Shown in pieces: positions 52,301 to 59,581 of a stretch of DNA of 64,000 nucleotides (positions are counted from its first letter, which is position 1; the number at the start of each line of letters is the position of its first letter). A program made the translations under genes and the position numbers. The notes beneath the pieces were generated by a model. That model did no database searches, was not told the origin of the DNA, and worked only from the letters and a program-made list of their open reading frames with translations. Source of the stretch: Morganella morganii (GTDB taxonomy: Bacteria; Pseudomonadota; Gammaproteobacteria; Enterobacterales; Enterobacteriaceae); NCBI RefSeq assembly GCF_003996855.1, contig NZ_NRQY01000001.1, forward strand, positions 660,897-724,896. The letters run 5' to 3'.

Positions 52301-52969
52301 ACCCAGCAAACGCTGGCGATAGCCGCCACTAAAATGCGGGAGGAAACGATAAAGAACTCGTTTATATTCCCGGGGGTTGTCGATCAGAATGACGCTGAGT
52401 TTAAAGACGTCCTCAGCAATGTTTCGGGAAAAAGCGACGGCAGTTATGATGGTATTAAGGCAGGCGGGGCCCGACTTGGTCTGGACGTTGTGTGTGGTAA
52501 ATCAAATGAACGGTGTAAGACGCAAATAGACTCGCAGGGAAACGATATTCTCGATGCCAGTGGCCGTGCAAAACTGGAATATAATGCACAGGGTATGGTG
52601 ATATTTACAGGTGATAAAAAATTCAAGACGCTGGAAGAATTACTCGGCAATAAGGACATGTTCGCTCAGTTATCCGGCGCTACCGGGGGTAACCAGGGGC
52701 GTGGAGGGACCATGGCAGGACGACCTTATGAGCCGGGCGGTTTCTGGGATAACGTGGTTGAAGGTTTTGCCGGCACCCACGATTTTATCGGCGGTCAGTT
52801 GCCCGGCTTTTATGACTCAGAAGGAAATGCCTCTCGCGGGCGGGGTCCAGTGACCGATGTTGCCGCGGACGTCTGGGCGGGTGCGGCCATTCCGCTGGCA
52901 GCGCCTTTTGCCGTGAGTGAAATCGTCTCACCGGAGTTGCTGGAATTTATTTTTGCGGCGGGGAAATAA
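43355..52969 (+). CDS. Giant two-partner secretion exoprotein (CdiA/FhaB-type hemagglutinin)
   Basis: 3204 residues. It starts with an extended signal peptide (ESPR, MNKHLYRIIFNSARG) cleaved after LPAQA near residue 68. The TPS/hemagglutination domain follows, with NPSGITCAGC near 178. Filamentous repeats cover about 330-1570. A basic patch KKKKKK lies near 1770. The second hemagglutinin region follows, with the YASVQEQSGIFAG..GLTGGLI signature near 2720-2780. The C-terminal 320 residues end with HDFIGGQLPGFYD and no VENN motif was seen. The protein would form a surface filament and may deliver its C-terminal part to target cells; whether it is a contact-dependent growth inhibitor or an adhesin is not settled. 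The frame is unbroken over 9.6 kb. Confidence 0.9.
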   Translation: MNKHLYRIIFNSARGMLMVVAEITRSGWLRTARRRSPTGGAEVQVRLSPLSLALWLAAGLVSLPAQADIVADVHAPGNQQPTVLSTANGLPQVNIQTPNEQGVSRNQYTQFDVDTRGAILNNSHKNTATQQAGMVTGNPWLAKQEAKIILNEVNSRNPSQLNGFIEVAGRRAEVVIANPSGITCAGCGFINASRSTLAAGQVLMENGQLKGFDVGGGRINIEGKGLNAGDADYTALIARAVVVNGKVHARELTVTTGQNVTDAQGHVTSIKPAADEGKPAFALDVAALGGMYANKITLVGTEKGLGVRNAGELGAGAGELTLSVDGRLDNSGQLQSQGNLQIASQGDMDNLGNLVAGKEVSLSATGTLRNEGLIRAGGNATLTAGRIESTSGSHLAAGVDAQGGITQPGNLVLASSGELKARGQNLAQNTLEARGSRIDMGGSQTTAQMMTLTATEGEVRTAGATIRAESARIQAATGFNNDDGRLSAGTLSLQAQSIDNNRGLLRQENAQNLTLDSGAIRNNQGTLTNGGNTVIRAARMENRGGLLAGNGPDLSVTTAILDNQQGTVQLTGDGTLSLHTDRLMGHQGTLLSAGKLNLTGHDLDLSDGETRAQALAVTADTLNNQNGLLSQRGDGDMTLTLRDSLNNHGGRAESGGNLTLSARGLDNTEGTLLAANRGNLNLNTTGAITNTQGNLLAGGAVHLTARQLDSQGGLISATGGDAVLSLNQSLNNTRGRIEARDEVDTRSQSLNNTAGTVLGQRVSVDTRQGSLTNTDGRIVAEGPLQMASGVLDNTGGRLQSGGDLHLNTHGQMLTNTRTTSAGILSGGTLSLTTGDIDNTQGVMAAAGEASVNSQQFTNTAGKLLADQALTLVTQAVNNAGGLVQSGARLFLDTQGEQLTNTDSGETGGLVARGDLQINSGQLDGRQGVILGQNVRLDTHQQTFSHQGGQLMAREELRLDTGRLDNSAGLIQSGGDGQLDTYGQTLTNRENSKTGGILTGGALTLRTGDVDNQRGTLIGHGDTTVTAGTLDNRAGTLASDAAQLSLTVGETHNQGGLLQAAIALTLDTQGQSLFNTDSGNAGGIRSQGTLTLTSGTLDNQRGVVVSSDVARLTTTDLNNQQGQLTGHGGLNLATHTLTNTAGRLQSDADLTINTQGYALDNADSGDRGGVVALKDLHLSSGHLNNQSGFIAAGAQADLATTTLNNSHGQVAGNGGLSIHSQALDNADGKLQSATNVLIDTAGHTLDNQRGHIAGDGQTRINSGALDNQYGHLQGGTDLAVNTHQNALNNQHGTLLSAGSLTLNADQLNNQSGELTSQGDGQLTLGQQLDNTQGRVRAGHSLTITAAQVINRDTNTPGKGIEADSLALSAQQLDNSRGALRVTTQLTATVRQALVNVAGLVSSGGVLTVRDDAQGQQLSINNREGTLIAGREGQITAATLSGDGQVLSQGNLGLHLTRDFHNTRTLGANGNLTLETSAAIVNNGRITAGDTLTVTGQQVTNTVQAEISAQETHVNAQDTLTNTGLIDGGLTHLTAGTLTNIGTGRIYGDHVALQAGTLNNLSSDDKAAVIAARERLDIGAGTVNNRDHALITSLGDLYIGGHLDGQYQATGQGTQLNNHGATIEAGRDGSISMREVNNTNRHLVTEVVQTEKSQHHEAVLKGQTTRYDWDKVDTSKKNKYGVHTAVMPDGSRNDEFYEYQYTRTVMETQIRDSDPGKILSGGNLTLNGDRVANHDSQIVAGGTLGSTVGEVDNQATKGDRVTTDEGWQTRWYAKKKKKKIGGTKTSQGRSTNDYRPSPVTETIDLKTLTWQGNTAPDGSGYQADGRQTARVDTAVASVGSIDTVKPGTPMTLTTLPGGTVTLTGMAEMKVRPLELPAGQQFALTLPSTLVDGQPVTPVIRVVAPNTRLPDNSLFTLHQSIDSHYLVETDPRFTSQKKWLGSDYMQTALLSDPSQVHKRLGDGYYEQGLIRDQVTQLTGSRYLAGYGSDEEQYKGLMNSGIAFGKQYGLELGVALTPAQMALLTTDMVWLVNQTVTLPDGSTQTVQVPQVYAKVKAGDLTGDGALLGGKRVVLNTRGDITNSGSIIGREVTQLTAQTLTNSGYIQGNKVDLAARQDIHNLGGQVHGESSLSLLAGRDIVSQSTTRTDGTDRWLDRPAGMYVQAPDGTLTLSALNNISLSATELSNAGENGTTSVQAGNDLRLESVATRHSEHGDWGGGNTRDLTQQADVGTRITTPGAIALGAGRDILAQAADVTAGGALTAQAGRDIRLTTGNATTDLVEHSKQSSSGLLSKSSLETHDEVHDRQALGTTLGGDSVDIRAKHDVRIEAGNVVGTQDVRVLAGNNLTVTTADETHQETHLRKETHTGLLSSGGMGFTVGAKKESWDDASQARSGKASLVGSLKGDTVLLAGQHYQQTGSTISSPAGNVVIRGKSVAVEAGKNSNASQYAHALEQKGFTLAVNVPVVQAVQGAAQTVQRVGKSNDDRVNMLAAANAAWDSARAANSLMNSAQGLMNNGAQGVAQNVSVSLTYGEKKQEDTRNTNGTTAQASKINAGKHAVLIATGGEQSDITVTGSDIGGKQGTRLQADHDITLQAAGQEQHERTDNRSSGWNAGIAASYGQNGAAFGITAGANLGKGHGNGDDHTWRNSHIGDMNGQTQVTSGGTATLKGAQVTGSGVSISADNLAIESLQDTMTYAGKQRDMSGQVTVGYGVSGSGSFSLSNVNADYASVQEQSGIFAGKNGYQIDIRDHTGLTGGLITSSDSAEMAGLNQFSTGTLSWTDIRNHADYSGNSVGISGSASMNADLGLGKNAAAQSDKVNLDKDGHATPATGMASLQKEVSTGIGHDSGSDKSTTHSGINTGNIVITRPDAQQQAVEGVKTDITTETAAENAGRLKNNFDKDQVFKELNLQVAVTKDFSANANRQIGEYVDDKQAAARQALKEARDAGDAVKQQQALDDIYKLQYQRRFLQVLVGVVAGSPDTAITQQTLAIAATKMREETIKNSFIFPGVVDQNDAEFKDVLSNVSGKSDGSYDGIKAGGARLGLDVVCGKSNERCKTQIDSQGNDILDASGRAKLEYNAQGMVIFTGDKKFKTLEELLGNKDMFAQLSGATGGNQGRGGTMAGRPYEPGGFWDNVVEGFAGTHDFIGGQLPGFYDSEGNASRGRGPVTDVAADVWAGAAIPLAAPFAVSEIVSPELLEFIFAAGK
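45755..47100 (+). repeat. Filament repeat array inside the exoprotein gene, period about 260 bases
   Basis: The motif DTQGQxLxNTDSG...GG recurs at about 45762, 46018, 46278, 46542, 46798 and 47053, spaced 254-264 bases, or 85-88 residues. Copies differ, so they are old beta-helix repeats. They cover the hemagglutinin shaft. Confidence 0.7.
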
Positions 52970-52970
52970 G

Positions 52971-53339
52971 ATGAAACTTTTTTTACCACTGGCAGCGGTA
53001 TGCCTGCTGGCAGGGTGTCGGACTTTCTCTGTCGTCAGCAACATGGATTCAACCAATTACGAATATGTGCCTTATATTCAAACGATCCAGAAAGCCGACA
53101 CGGTGGGTCATACTGACCCGGCACAACGTAAAAGGGATATTTATGCCTGCGGAGTGGGTCCTTACGCAGATTTAAACAATAAACTCTGGCAGCCAGAGAA
53201 GGGATACCCAAACCTCTCTCTAAAAGAAAGCGCTGAAAAAAGGGATAAGCTAGAAAATTGCATGGAAAATAAAGGCTACGTTCTGTTTGGTTATGACGAT
53301 TGTGGCCCGTTAAAAGCCCCGACGGGGCTGTGCAATTAA
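52971..53339 (+). CDS. Small lipoprotein after the exoprotein gene (candidate immunity or accessory)
   Basis: 122 residues. The ATG is one base after the exoprotein stop, implying coupled translation. Lipobox LLAGC with Cys at 18. Two mature Cys in CGVGPYADLNNKL and NCMENKGYVLFGYDDC suggest disulfides. Position matches that of immunity genes in CDI loci, but those are usually soluble or inner-membrane proteins, and lipoproteins also appear there as accessory parts. No family recognised with certainty. Confidence 0.6.
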   Translation: MKLFLPLAAVCLLAGCRTFSVVSNMDSTNYEYVPYIQTIQKADTVGHTDPAQRKRDIYACGVGPYADLNNKLWQPEKGYPNLSLKESAEKRDKLENCMENKGYVLFGYDDCGPLKAPTGLCN

Positions 53340-53431
53340 TGGCCTGACCAGTTGTTAAAGCGAGCCACGTTGCGGATGTGGCGGGATGAGTAATATTTGT
53401 GCGGATAATTATCAATAACAAGGAGATGATG

Positions 53432-53977
53432 ATGAAAAAAGTACGGGTGATGTCTCTGGTCGCTGCCGGTTTTATGGTGAGTACACTGGCGCAGGCGGAA
53501 ACGCAAACGGTTTCTCTGGGTTACGCGCACATCAAACCTCAGGACGAAAAGGCCCTTAACGGTGCCACACTCGGCTATCGATACGAATTTAATGATGACT
53601 GGGGGTTGTTGGGCAATTTTACCTTTGCCAAAGGTGACCGTAAAGAAACCGACGATGACGCTAAAGGCGACTTTAAGTATTATTCACTCATGGCGGGGCC
53701 GACTTACCGGATTAATGAGTATATCAGCCTGTACGGCCAACTGGGCCTGGCCCACTTCAAAGCGAAATTTGATGCCAACTACGATAATGGCTACAGCGAG
53801 CACAGCAGCGCATCCAAAACAGCGCTGGGCTGGGGCGCAGGGTTCATTGTTAACCCGGTGGATAATGTAGCCGTTACCGTAGGCTATGAAGGCAGCCGGT
53901 TCAACGCCAATGATTATGACGGTGAAGGTAAAGTCTCAACCAACGGCTTTAACGTGAGCCTGGGATACCGTTTCTAA
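53432..53977 (+). CDS. Ail/OmpX-family outer-membrane protein
   Basis: 181 residues from the third ATG of three in a row (53432), chosen by spacing from AGGAG at 53421-53425. Signal peptide cleaved after AQA. Eight-stranded barrel features: ATLGYRYEFNDDWGLLGNF, YSLMAGPTYRINEYISLYGQLG, LGWGAGFIVNPVDNVAVTVGYEGS and the terminal GYRF. Relatives mediate adhesion and complement resistance. It rides on the island beside the exoprotein. Confidence 0.9.
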   Translation: MKKVRVMSLVAAGFMVSTLAQAETQTVSLGYAHIKPQDEKALNGATLGYRYEFNDDWGLLGNFTFAKGDRKETDDDAKGDFKYYSLMAGPTYRINEYISLYGQLGLAHFKAKFDANYDNGYSEHSSASKTALGWGAGFIVNPVDNVAVTVGYEGSRFNANDYDGEGKVSTNGFNVSLGYRF

Positions 53978-54100
53978 TACTGATGGTGCGTTGTCAACAA
54001 GGTGAAGGCGCATACCCAATCGAAAGGCAACTTATTAAGGGCGACGGAGGCAGCCACACTTGGTTGCCTGAAATATAAGGTGATTTAACATAGTTTTATT

Positions 54101-54125
54101 ATGTAACACTTAAAAAGTGTTACAT
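54101..54125. repeat. 25-base inverted repeat near the island's right end
   Basis: Perfect 11-base arms (ATGTAACACTT and AAGTGTTACAT) around AAA, after the Ail-type gene and about 60 bases before the junction with tssL. May act as a transcription terminator or a recombinase site. Confidence 0.5.
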
Positions 54126-54156
54126 GTGCTAATTTGCTGTAATTTCTTAAATTTAT

Positions 54157-54171
54157 AACGTGTAACACGTT
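54157..54171. repeat. 15-base palindrome at the island's right junction
   Basis: AACGTGT, A, ACACGTT: a perfect odd palindrome sharing the GTAACAC core with the repeat 30 bases upstream. It stands about 15 bases before the tssL remnant. A candidate recombinase-binding element. Confidence 0.4.
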
Positions 54172-54185
54172 CGTTGGTTACGGTT

Positions 54186-54515
54186 GTTGTGCATAACTCC
54201 GTTCCGCTGCGGGATTTTCTCGAATTACAGTTTTATCTGTTATCACTCGGGTTCCGCGGGGAATACCGCACACAGCCGGAGGCGCTGGCCGCCTGTTACA
54301 GCCGGCTGCGTCATATTTTGATCAGCAGCCGTCAGGACGTGCTGTCTGCGCCGCCGGGACGTTGTACCGGCCGGAATCGTCCCGTGAAACGTATTCCGCT
54401 GCCGCTGATTTTTTCCGGTTCACTGTTGCTGTGTGCGTCATTCCGGGCGGCGGCGGATCTCAGTTATCAGCAGTTATTACAGCAATTGACTGACGCGCTG
54501 ACAGCCTTGTTCTGA
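54186..54515 (+). pseudogene. tssL: 3' fragment of T6SS membrane gene tssL
   Basis: About 110 codons. Contains the C-terminal part of the DotU-type domain (LRDFLELQFYLLSLGFRGEYR) and the single C-terminal membrane span (LPLIFSGSLLLCASF). The first 130 or so codons are missing at the island's right edge. TssL is part of the TssJLM membrane complex. Confidence 0.8.
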
Positions 54516-54531
54516 ACAACGGAGATTGGTA

Positions 54532-57500
54532 ATGAAAATCAGAACCGCAATAATGTATGCGCTGCTGAGCCTGTGTCTTGCGGTTTACGGACTGATAAAA
54601 ACCGCATGGCGGGCAGAGCCGGATGTGCAGCAGTCACAGCGGCAGCAGCAGCGCCGTGAGCTGCGCCAATACCTGCAATCAGACACGCCGCCGTCTGCGC
54701 CGCAGCAGCGGGGCACCGCGATGGGACATGCGCCGGGTCAGCACTTACTGGCTGTTGTGTGAAGATCTGCCGCAGGCTCAGTCCTGTATGCGTCAGCACG
54801 GATTCACCCCCGTATCGCAGGAGCCGTTCTGTTATCAGGCGGGCAGCACTGTCGTCCGCATCAGCACACCGGCATGGCTCACCGGTGACGGCGAGCAGGA
54901 GAGTGCCCGGCACCTGGTGCGTCTGAATCCGTCACAGCCGCTGCATGGTTTTATTTTATTGTCTCCCGCTCCGGCGATTGCCGCACTCAGTGATGAACAG
55001 GTGATTCAGTCCGGGCGTCAGCATCATGAAGCCTGTATCGCATTTTCGGTTCTGCTCGGATGCCGCCCGCCGCTGCATCTGATGTTCACGGGGCTCGGCA
55101 GTGTGCCTGCACTGCGGCGCGGATTTGCCGATCCTCAGCGGGCACAGTTTTGTCACAGCACCGATTTCAGCCGTGAGCGGAAGACACTGCCGGATGCCCC
55201 GTTCGCACAGTTTACGGCGGATTTAATGCTGTCATTACAGCGGGAGCAATTCACCGCGCTGACAGCAGAGCAGGCGGCGCATAATGCCGCCGTGCTGTCG
55301 TTCCCGGCACAACTGGAGGCGCATCTTAACAGACAGACACAGTATGTGTCGGCCTTACAGCATCAGCACACGGCAGGCACACATCTGGTGTTGTCGTCGG
55401 CACTGTTGTGTGCGGCGGAATGCGGTGAGCAGCATATCGCCACGCCGTTGTTTGAGCGGGTTATCCATGGCCGTGATGAAGTTATTTGTCAGGGGCGCGA
55501 ACGGCGCAGGCTGACAGGTTATTGTCTGGCGGTCAGTGTGTGTCTGGCTGGCACCGCAGCAGCGGGGGTAATGCAGTGGCACAGTTTTCAGGAGCAGAGA
55601 GATTCACTGAACGGGCAGATAGATTATCTGTCGCGTGTTGCGGCAGCGCCTGCCGGGGAACGGGTTCACCGCCTGCATCTCTTACAGCCGGTGATTGCGG
55701 AAATCTGCCGTGAATATCACAGCCGCTGGTTCTCATCCTCTTTACTGCCGCTGTACCGGGATTATCAGCAGCAGATCCGCAGCGCATTATTTCCGCTGCT
55801 GGCAAAACAGCGGGAACAGCGTCTGCAACGGGCGGTGGCAGAATCATCCCCGCAGCTGTTACAGGCTATTGACGATTACCGGCAGTTGTTTACCGATGAC
55901 CACCGGGGGGCGGAGATCAGCGATACTGACAGCGTTGATGATGTGCTTTCCCTGCTGGCAGATTACCCGGTACAGCCGCTGACAGCGGAGGAGCGCCGTT
56001 TATACCATGCCGGTCTGGTAGCACAGGCGCGGCAGAAAGTAGCGGCGTCTGATCCCGCGCAGTGGATCTATCCGGTGCTGCGGGAACAGTTTCTCCGGGA
56101 ACATGCCACAGTACCGCTGAACACACTGTTTCCGGCGGATATCACTCCGCTGTTTCAGCCGGACAACCGCTTTTTATCGGTTCCGTACACCATGACCAAA
56201 GCAGGCTATACCGCCTGGCAGGCGCAATGGGAGGATACGGATTTTCAGACGCAGTTTTCTGTACTCATGCAGCATTGGCCGGACAATGCACAACCGGCAC
56301 CGGAGAATGTCATCGCGCAAATCAGCCGGCAGTATGATGAGGAATACATCCGATACTGGCAGCAGTTTTTGTCATCGCTGACACTGCGCCACAGCGGGTC
56401 ACCGGAAGCGCTGATTGCGGCACTGAAAATGACAGAGCAGCCGTTCAGTGATCCGCTGATGGCGCTGGTGCAGGGGATCAACAGGAACACCACGTTTGCG
56501 GCGGTGAAATCAGATGCGGGGCCGGATCTGAAATCCGGCCAGCAGACCGCCTCTCTGCTGGGGCTGAGTAAAGTCAGCAGTAAACTGAAAAAAGCGGGGC
56601 GGCTGCAATCCGCCGTCAGTCAGTATAAAAAAGCGGATGAACCGGCAGGTATCAATATCAGCCGTGCTTTTTCCGCGTGGCACGTGCTGCTGACGCCGGA
56701 GGGCCTGCCGTCACCGGTGCTGGCTGCCCGGCAGCAGTCTGTGGTGTCACTCCGGCAGTACTGGGAACAGGGAATATCCGGGGATGATCCGCAGGCATGG
56801 TGTTATCAGCAAATAATGAAAGGCGCGGAGCAGCCGGAGACCGGGCCGGGAAATATCCCGCCGGTACCGGATACACTGCTGCGGCAATGGCAGCAGGTTT
56901 CAGTGCAGTTACAGGCGGAGCTGGCAGCACGCTATCTCGACAGACAATGGCAGACGACCGTGTATGCGTTCTGGCGTGATCGCCTCGCCCCTTACTACCC
57001 GTTCAGCCACAATGCGCAGGGCGTGAAACCGGATGACCTGCATGCCTTTCTGACCCCGGGCGGTGTGATGGACACCTTTATACAATCTCTGCCGCCGGAT
57101 CACCACAGTAACCCGCTGTATGCAGCACTGAGTCAGCCGGAAATGCAAACCGAACAACTGAGACAGCTGTTTTATGCGGATAGCCGCACCACACTGAATA
57201 TGCGGATTTCACTGCGTCCGGTGGCACTGACACCGCAACTGTCCGGCTTCCGGCTGGCACAGGGCAATGATGCATTGCTTTATCAGCACGGCCCGGCGGT
57301 CTGGCAGGACTTTTACTGGCCGCCCGCCACGGATGAAGAGCCGCTGACAGCGGATTATTTCCGTCACGGTAAACCGGTTTACTCTGCCTCTTACCCGGGG
57401 GAGTGGGGATTGCTGCGCTGGCTGCTGACGGCTCAGTCTCAGGGGCGCGCCGCCGCGCCGGAGAGTGTGGTCTCGGAGAATGGTTATATATTCCGCTTCC

Positions 57501-57625
57501 GCAGCCGGATCAACGGCAGACCGGTACCGTCCCCGGCGGCGCTGTTTGCGGATTATCATCTGCCGCCGTCACTGTTCAGCCACGGAAATCGCGCTGAAAA
57601 TCCACAAAATCCCGCTGACCGGTGA
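54532..57625 (+). pseudogene. tssM: T6SS membrane protein TssM (IcmF-type), one-base frameshift near the start
   Basis: ATG 54532, with GGAG seven bases before. The first frame stops at 54762; a frame one base on is open to 57625. Dropping one G from GGGG at 54710-54713 gives QQRAPRWDMRRVSTYWLL and joins them as about 1030 residues. A membrane span lies near residue 12-25 and another near 330. The usual Walker A (GxxGxGKT) is not visible; the matching place reads WLLCEDLPQAQSC. The long periplasmic part is intact. TssM bridges the membranes. Real lesion or sequencing error. Confidence 0.75.
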
Positions 57626-57691
57626 AGGCAGCGGGCTGCCGCGCCGTGGCACACTGTGTGTTCTGTCAGGCTGAATGATGAGTACTATGTT

Positions 57692-59572
57692 ATGGAAAAC
57701 TATGCTGACCAGCCCCGCCCGCTGACTGTAACGCTGGATAACAGTCAGCCGTATGTGGCAACCCGCCTGCATGCAAAAGAGTCGTTATCAGACGGCACAT
57801 GGCTGGAAGTGCACTTTCTCAGTCCGTCACCGCCGGCTCAGGCGCTGCCGGGAAAAATGGTGGTGGTTACCTGCCATGAGCGGACCTTTGCCGGGCTGGC
57901 ACAACAGATTGAATGTGACGGCTTTCATCCGGATAAGCAGCTCTATTTTTACCGTATTATCGCGGTTGATCCGCTGACTTTCCTCAGTCACGGACGTCAG
58001 CGGCGCTTATTTCAGAATCAGAACAGCAAAGGGCAGATCAGCACACTGCTTAATCTGCACCAACTGACGGCGTTTATCCGTTTTTCCCTCAGCGGAGAGG
58101 GGGAAATCTGTCCCTGTGTGCGTCAGATGGATGAAAGCGACAGCGCCATGATCCGCCGGATAATGGCGGGACAAGGCTGGTTCTGTCTGCGCAATCCCGG
58201 CAACATCACGCAGTGGACAATCACGGACGGATTACAGCACGTTCCGTCAGCCGGGGAAATTTCTGCCCGTCTTATCACACCGTTCCGCGACTGCCGCCGG
58301 GTCAGCAGCGGGGTATTCTCCGCAGAAAGCTGGTCGCAGGAGCAGCATCACAGCCGCACTGACCGGCAGACACTCGCCGGCAGCGGTACCATGCAACAGA
58401 TGCACTATTATGACGGACAGCCTGCTGCGGCGCGGTTTGCCTGCGAAGCCGCAGCGGCTGCCGCGCATTATTATGAGGCGGGGTCAGCGGTGATGACATT
58501 GTGCGCCGGTATGCGCTTCCGGATAAGTGACCATCCGGCGGGGGAATACAACGGCGAATATTATGTCAGCGACATCACGCACACGCTTGATTGCAGCGAA
58601 AGCAGCGGAAACCCGGTCTACAGCAATACATTCCGGTGTCATCCGGTCCGCACTCCGTTCCGGCTGCCGCCGGTTGCCGCACCGCGCTATGACGGAATTC
58701 AGGCGGCAACCGTCGTTGCCCGTGAGGGAGACGAAACCTGTTATGACGATCAGGGGCGGGTCAAAGTCCGTTTTCACTGGGAAAATAACGATCAGGACAG
58801 CGGGTTATCTCAGGCCTGGCTGCCGGTACTTTCGCACAGTGCGGGTTCCGGGGCGGGAATTCAGTTTCTGCCGCGCGCCGGGGATGCGGTGGTGGTGCAG
58901 TTTCTCAACGGCGATCCGGATAAGCCGGTGGTCACAGGCGCACTCTGGCATCAGAATCATGCCCGTCCTTTTTCCGGTCCGCTGACCGGCGGCATATACA
59001 GCCGCTCATCTCCGGTGGGTGCCGGGGGCGACGGCAATCAGCTGCGTTTTGAGGATAAACGGGATGAGGAGTGCCTGGCGCTGGCGGCACAGAAGGATTT
59101 GCAGCTGACAGCCAATAATGACTGGATAAGTCTGATTAAAGGCAACATCCGCTGTGAAACAGAAAAAAAACTGACCATCAGCAGCAAAGAAAATTCGCAG
59201 CATCTGAGTGAGAAACAATGGCAGCTGAAAGCAGTAGAAGGGATCACCCAGAACAGCGGAAAAAACCTGACATTACAGGCGGACAGCACCCTTTCGGGGG
59301 ACGCAAAAACGATCACTTTGTCCGCATCGCAGACACTGACGGCAGGCGGCAGCAAAATCGAACTTTCCGCCTCCGGCATTACTTTGCAGGCACCACAGAT
59401 AACCCTGAAAGGAAACGGCAAAATCGGTCTCGAAAGTGCGGTGCTGACCATGGCGGCACAGGCAAAAGCACAACTGAGCGGCGCGCTGGTGGAAATCAAT
59501 GGCTCAGCGATGACGGAAGTCAAAGCCGGAGCGATGGTGCAAATCAGTGGTGCGCTTACAAAAATTAATTAA
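57692..59572 (+). CDS. vgrG: T6SS spike protein VgrG
   Basis: 626 residues from ATG 57692; GTG 57656 is an alternative. The gp27-like part includes LTVTLDNSQPY and the YLFYRIIAVDPLTF-type segment. The OB-fold has DQGRVKVRFHWENNDQDSGLSQAWLPV and GTGAGIQFLPRAGDAVVVQFLNGDPDKPVVTGALWH-like strands. A needle of repeating beta units ends at VQISGALTKIN. There is no extra C-terminal effector domain. Trimers tip the Hcp tube and bind PAAR, encoded nearby. Intact, unlike several neighbours. Confidence 0.93.
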   Translation: MENYADQPRPLTVTLDNSQPYVATRLHAKESLSDGTWLEVHFLSPSPPAQALPGKMVVVTCHERTFAGLAQQIECDGFHPDKQLYFYRIIAVDPLTFLSHGRQRRLFQNQNSKGQISTLLNLHQLTAFIRFSLSGEGEICPCVRQMDESDSAMIRRIMAGQGWFCLRNPGNITQWTITDGLQHVPSAGEISARLITPFRDCRRVSSGVFSAESWSQEQHHSRTDRQTLAGSGTMQQMHYYDGQPAAARFACEAAAAAAHYYEAGSAVMTLCAGMRFRISDHPAGEYNGEYYVSDITHTLDCSESSGNPVYSNTFRCHPVRTPFRLPPVAAPRYDGIQAATVVAREGDETCYDDQGRVKVRFHWENNDQDSGLSQAWLPVLSHSAGSGAGIQFLPRAGDAVVVQFLNGDPDKPVVTGALWHQNHARPFSGPLTGGIYSRSSPVGAGGDGNQLRFEDKRDEECLALAAQKDLQLTANNDWISLIKGNIRCETEKKLTISSKENSQHLSEKQWQLKAVEGITQNSGKNLTLQADSTLSGDAKTITLSASQTLTAGGSKIELSASGITLQAPQITLKGNGKIGLESAVLTMAAQAKAQLSGALVEINGSAMTEVKAGAMVQISGALTKIN

Positions 59573-59581
59573 GGAGCGGCG

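Larger units (their letters stand above)
38187..54185 (+). mobile_element. 16-kb genomic island with recombinase trio, two-partner secretion pair, lipoprotein and Ail-like gene
   Basis: The left edge is at or just before the first recombinase start (38187), inside tssK. The right edge is near 54185, before the tssL remnant. Contents in order: tyrosine recombinase 1 (frameshifted), tyrosine recombinase 2, a small HTH protein, cdiB-type and cdiA-type genes, a lipoprotein and an Ail-type protein. The three-gene order of two large tyrosine recombinases and a small third gene matches Tn554-type elements. Codon use and base composition look richer in GC than the T6SS genes, a qualitative impression. 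No terminal inverted or target direct repeat was found, as is normal for Tn554-type elements. Two palindromes sit at the right edge. Confidence 0.8.

Noticed and set aside
52000..52969. VENN-type pretoxin boundary in the exoprotein
   Set aside because: No VENN or close variant was found by eye, so a classical CDI toxin module is not claimed.
38180..54190. Possible direct repeat TGGTACGG (left) and TGGTTACGG (right) at the island edges
   Set aside because: The two differ in length and are short; similarity is at chance level, and Tn554-type elements make no target duplication.
57586..57674. Frame after the TssM stop reading EIALKIHKIPLTGEGSG
   Set aside because: It could be the end of another gene, but it has no start and no recognisable family, and TssM already ends normally.
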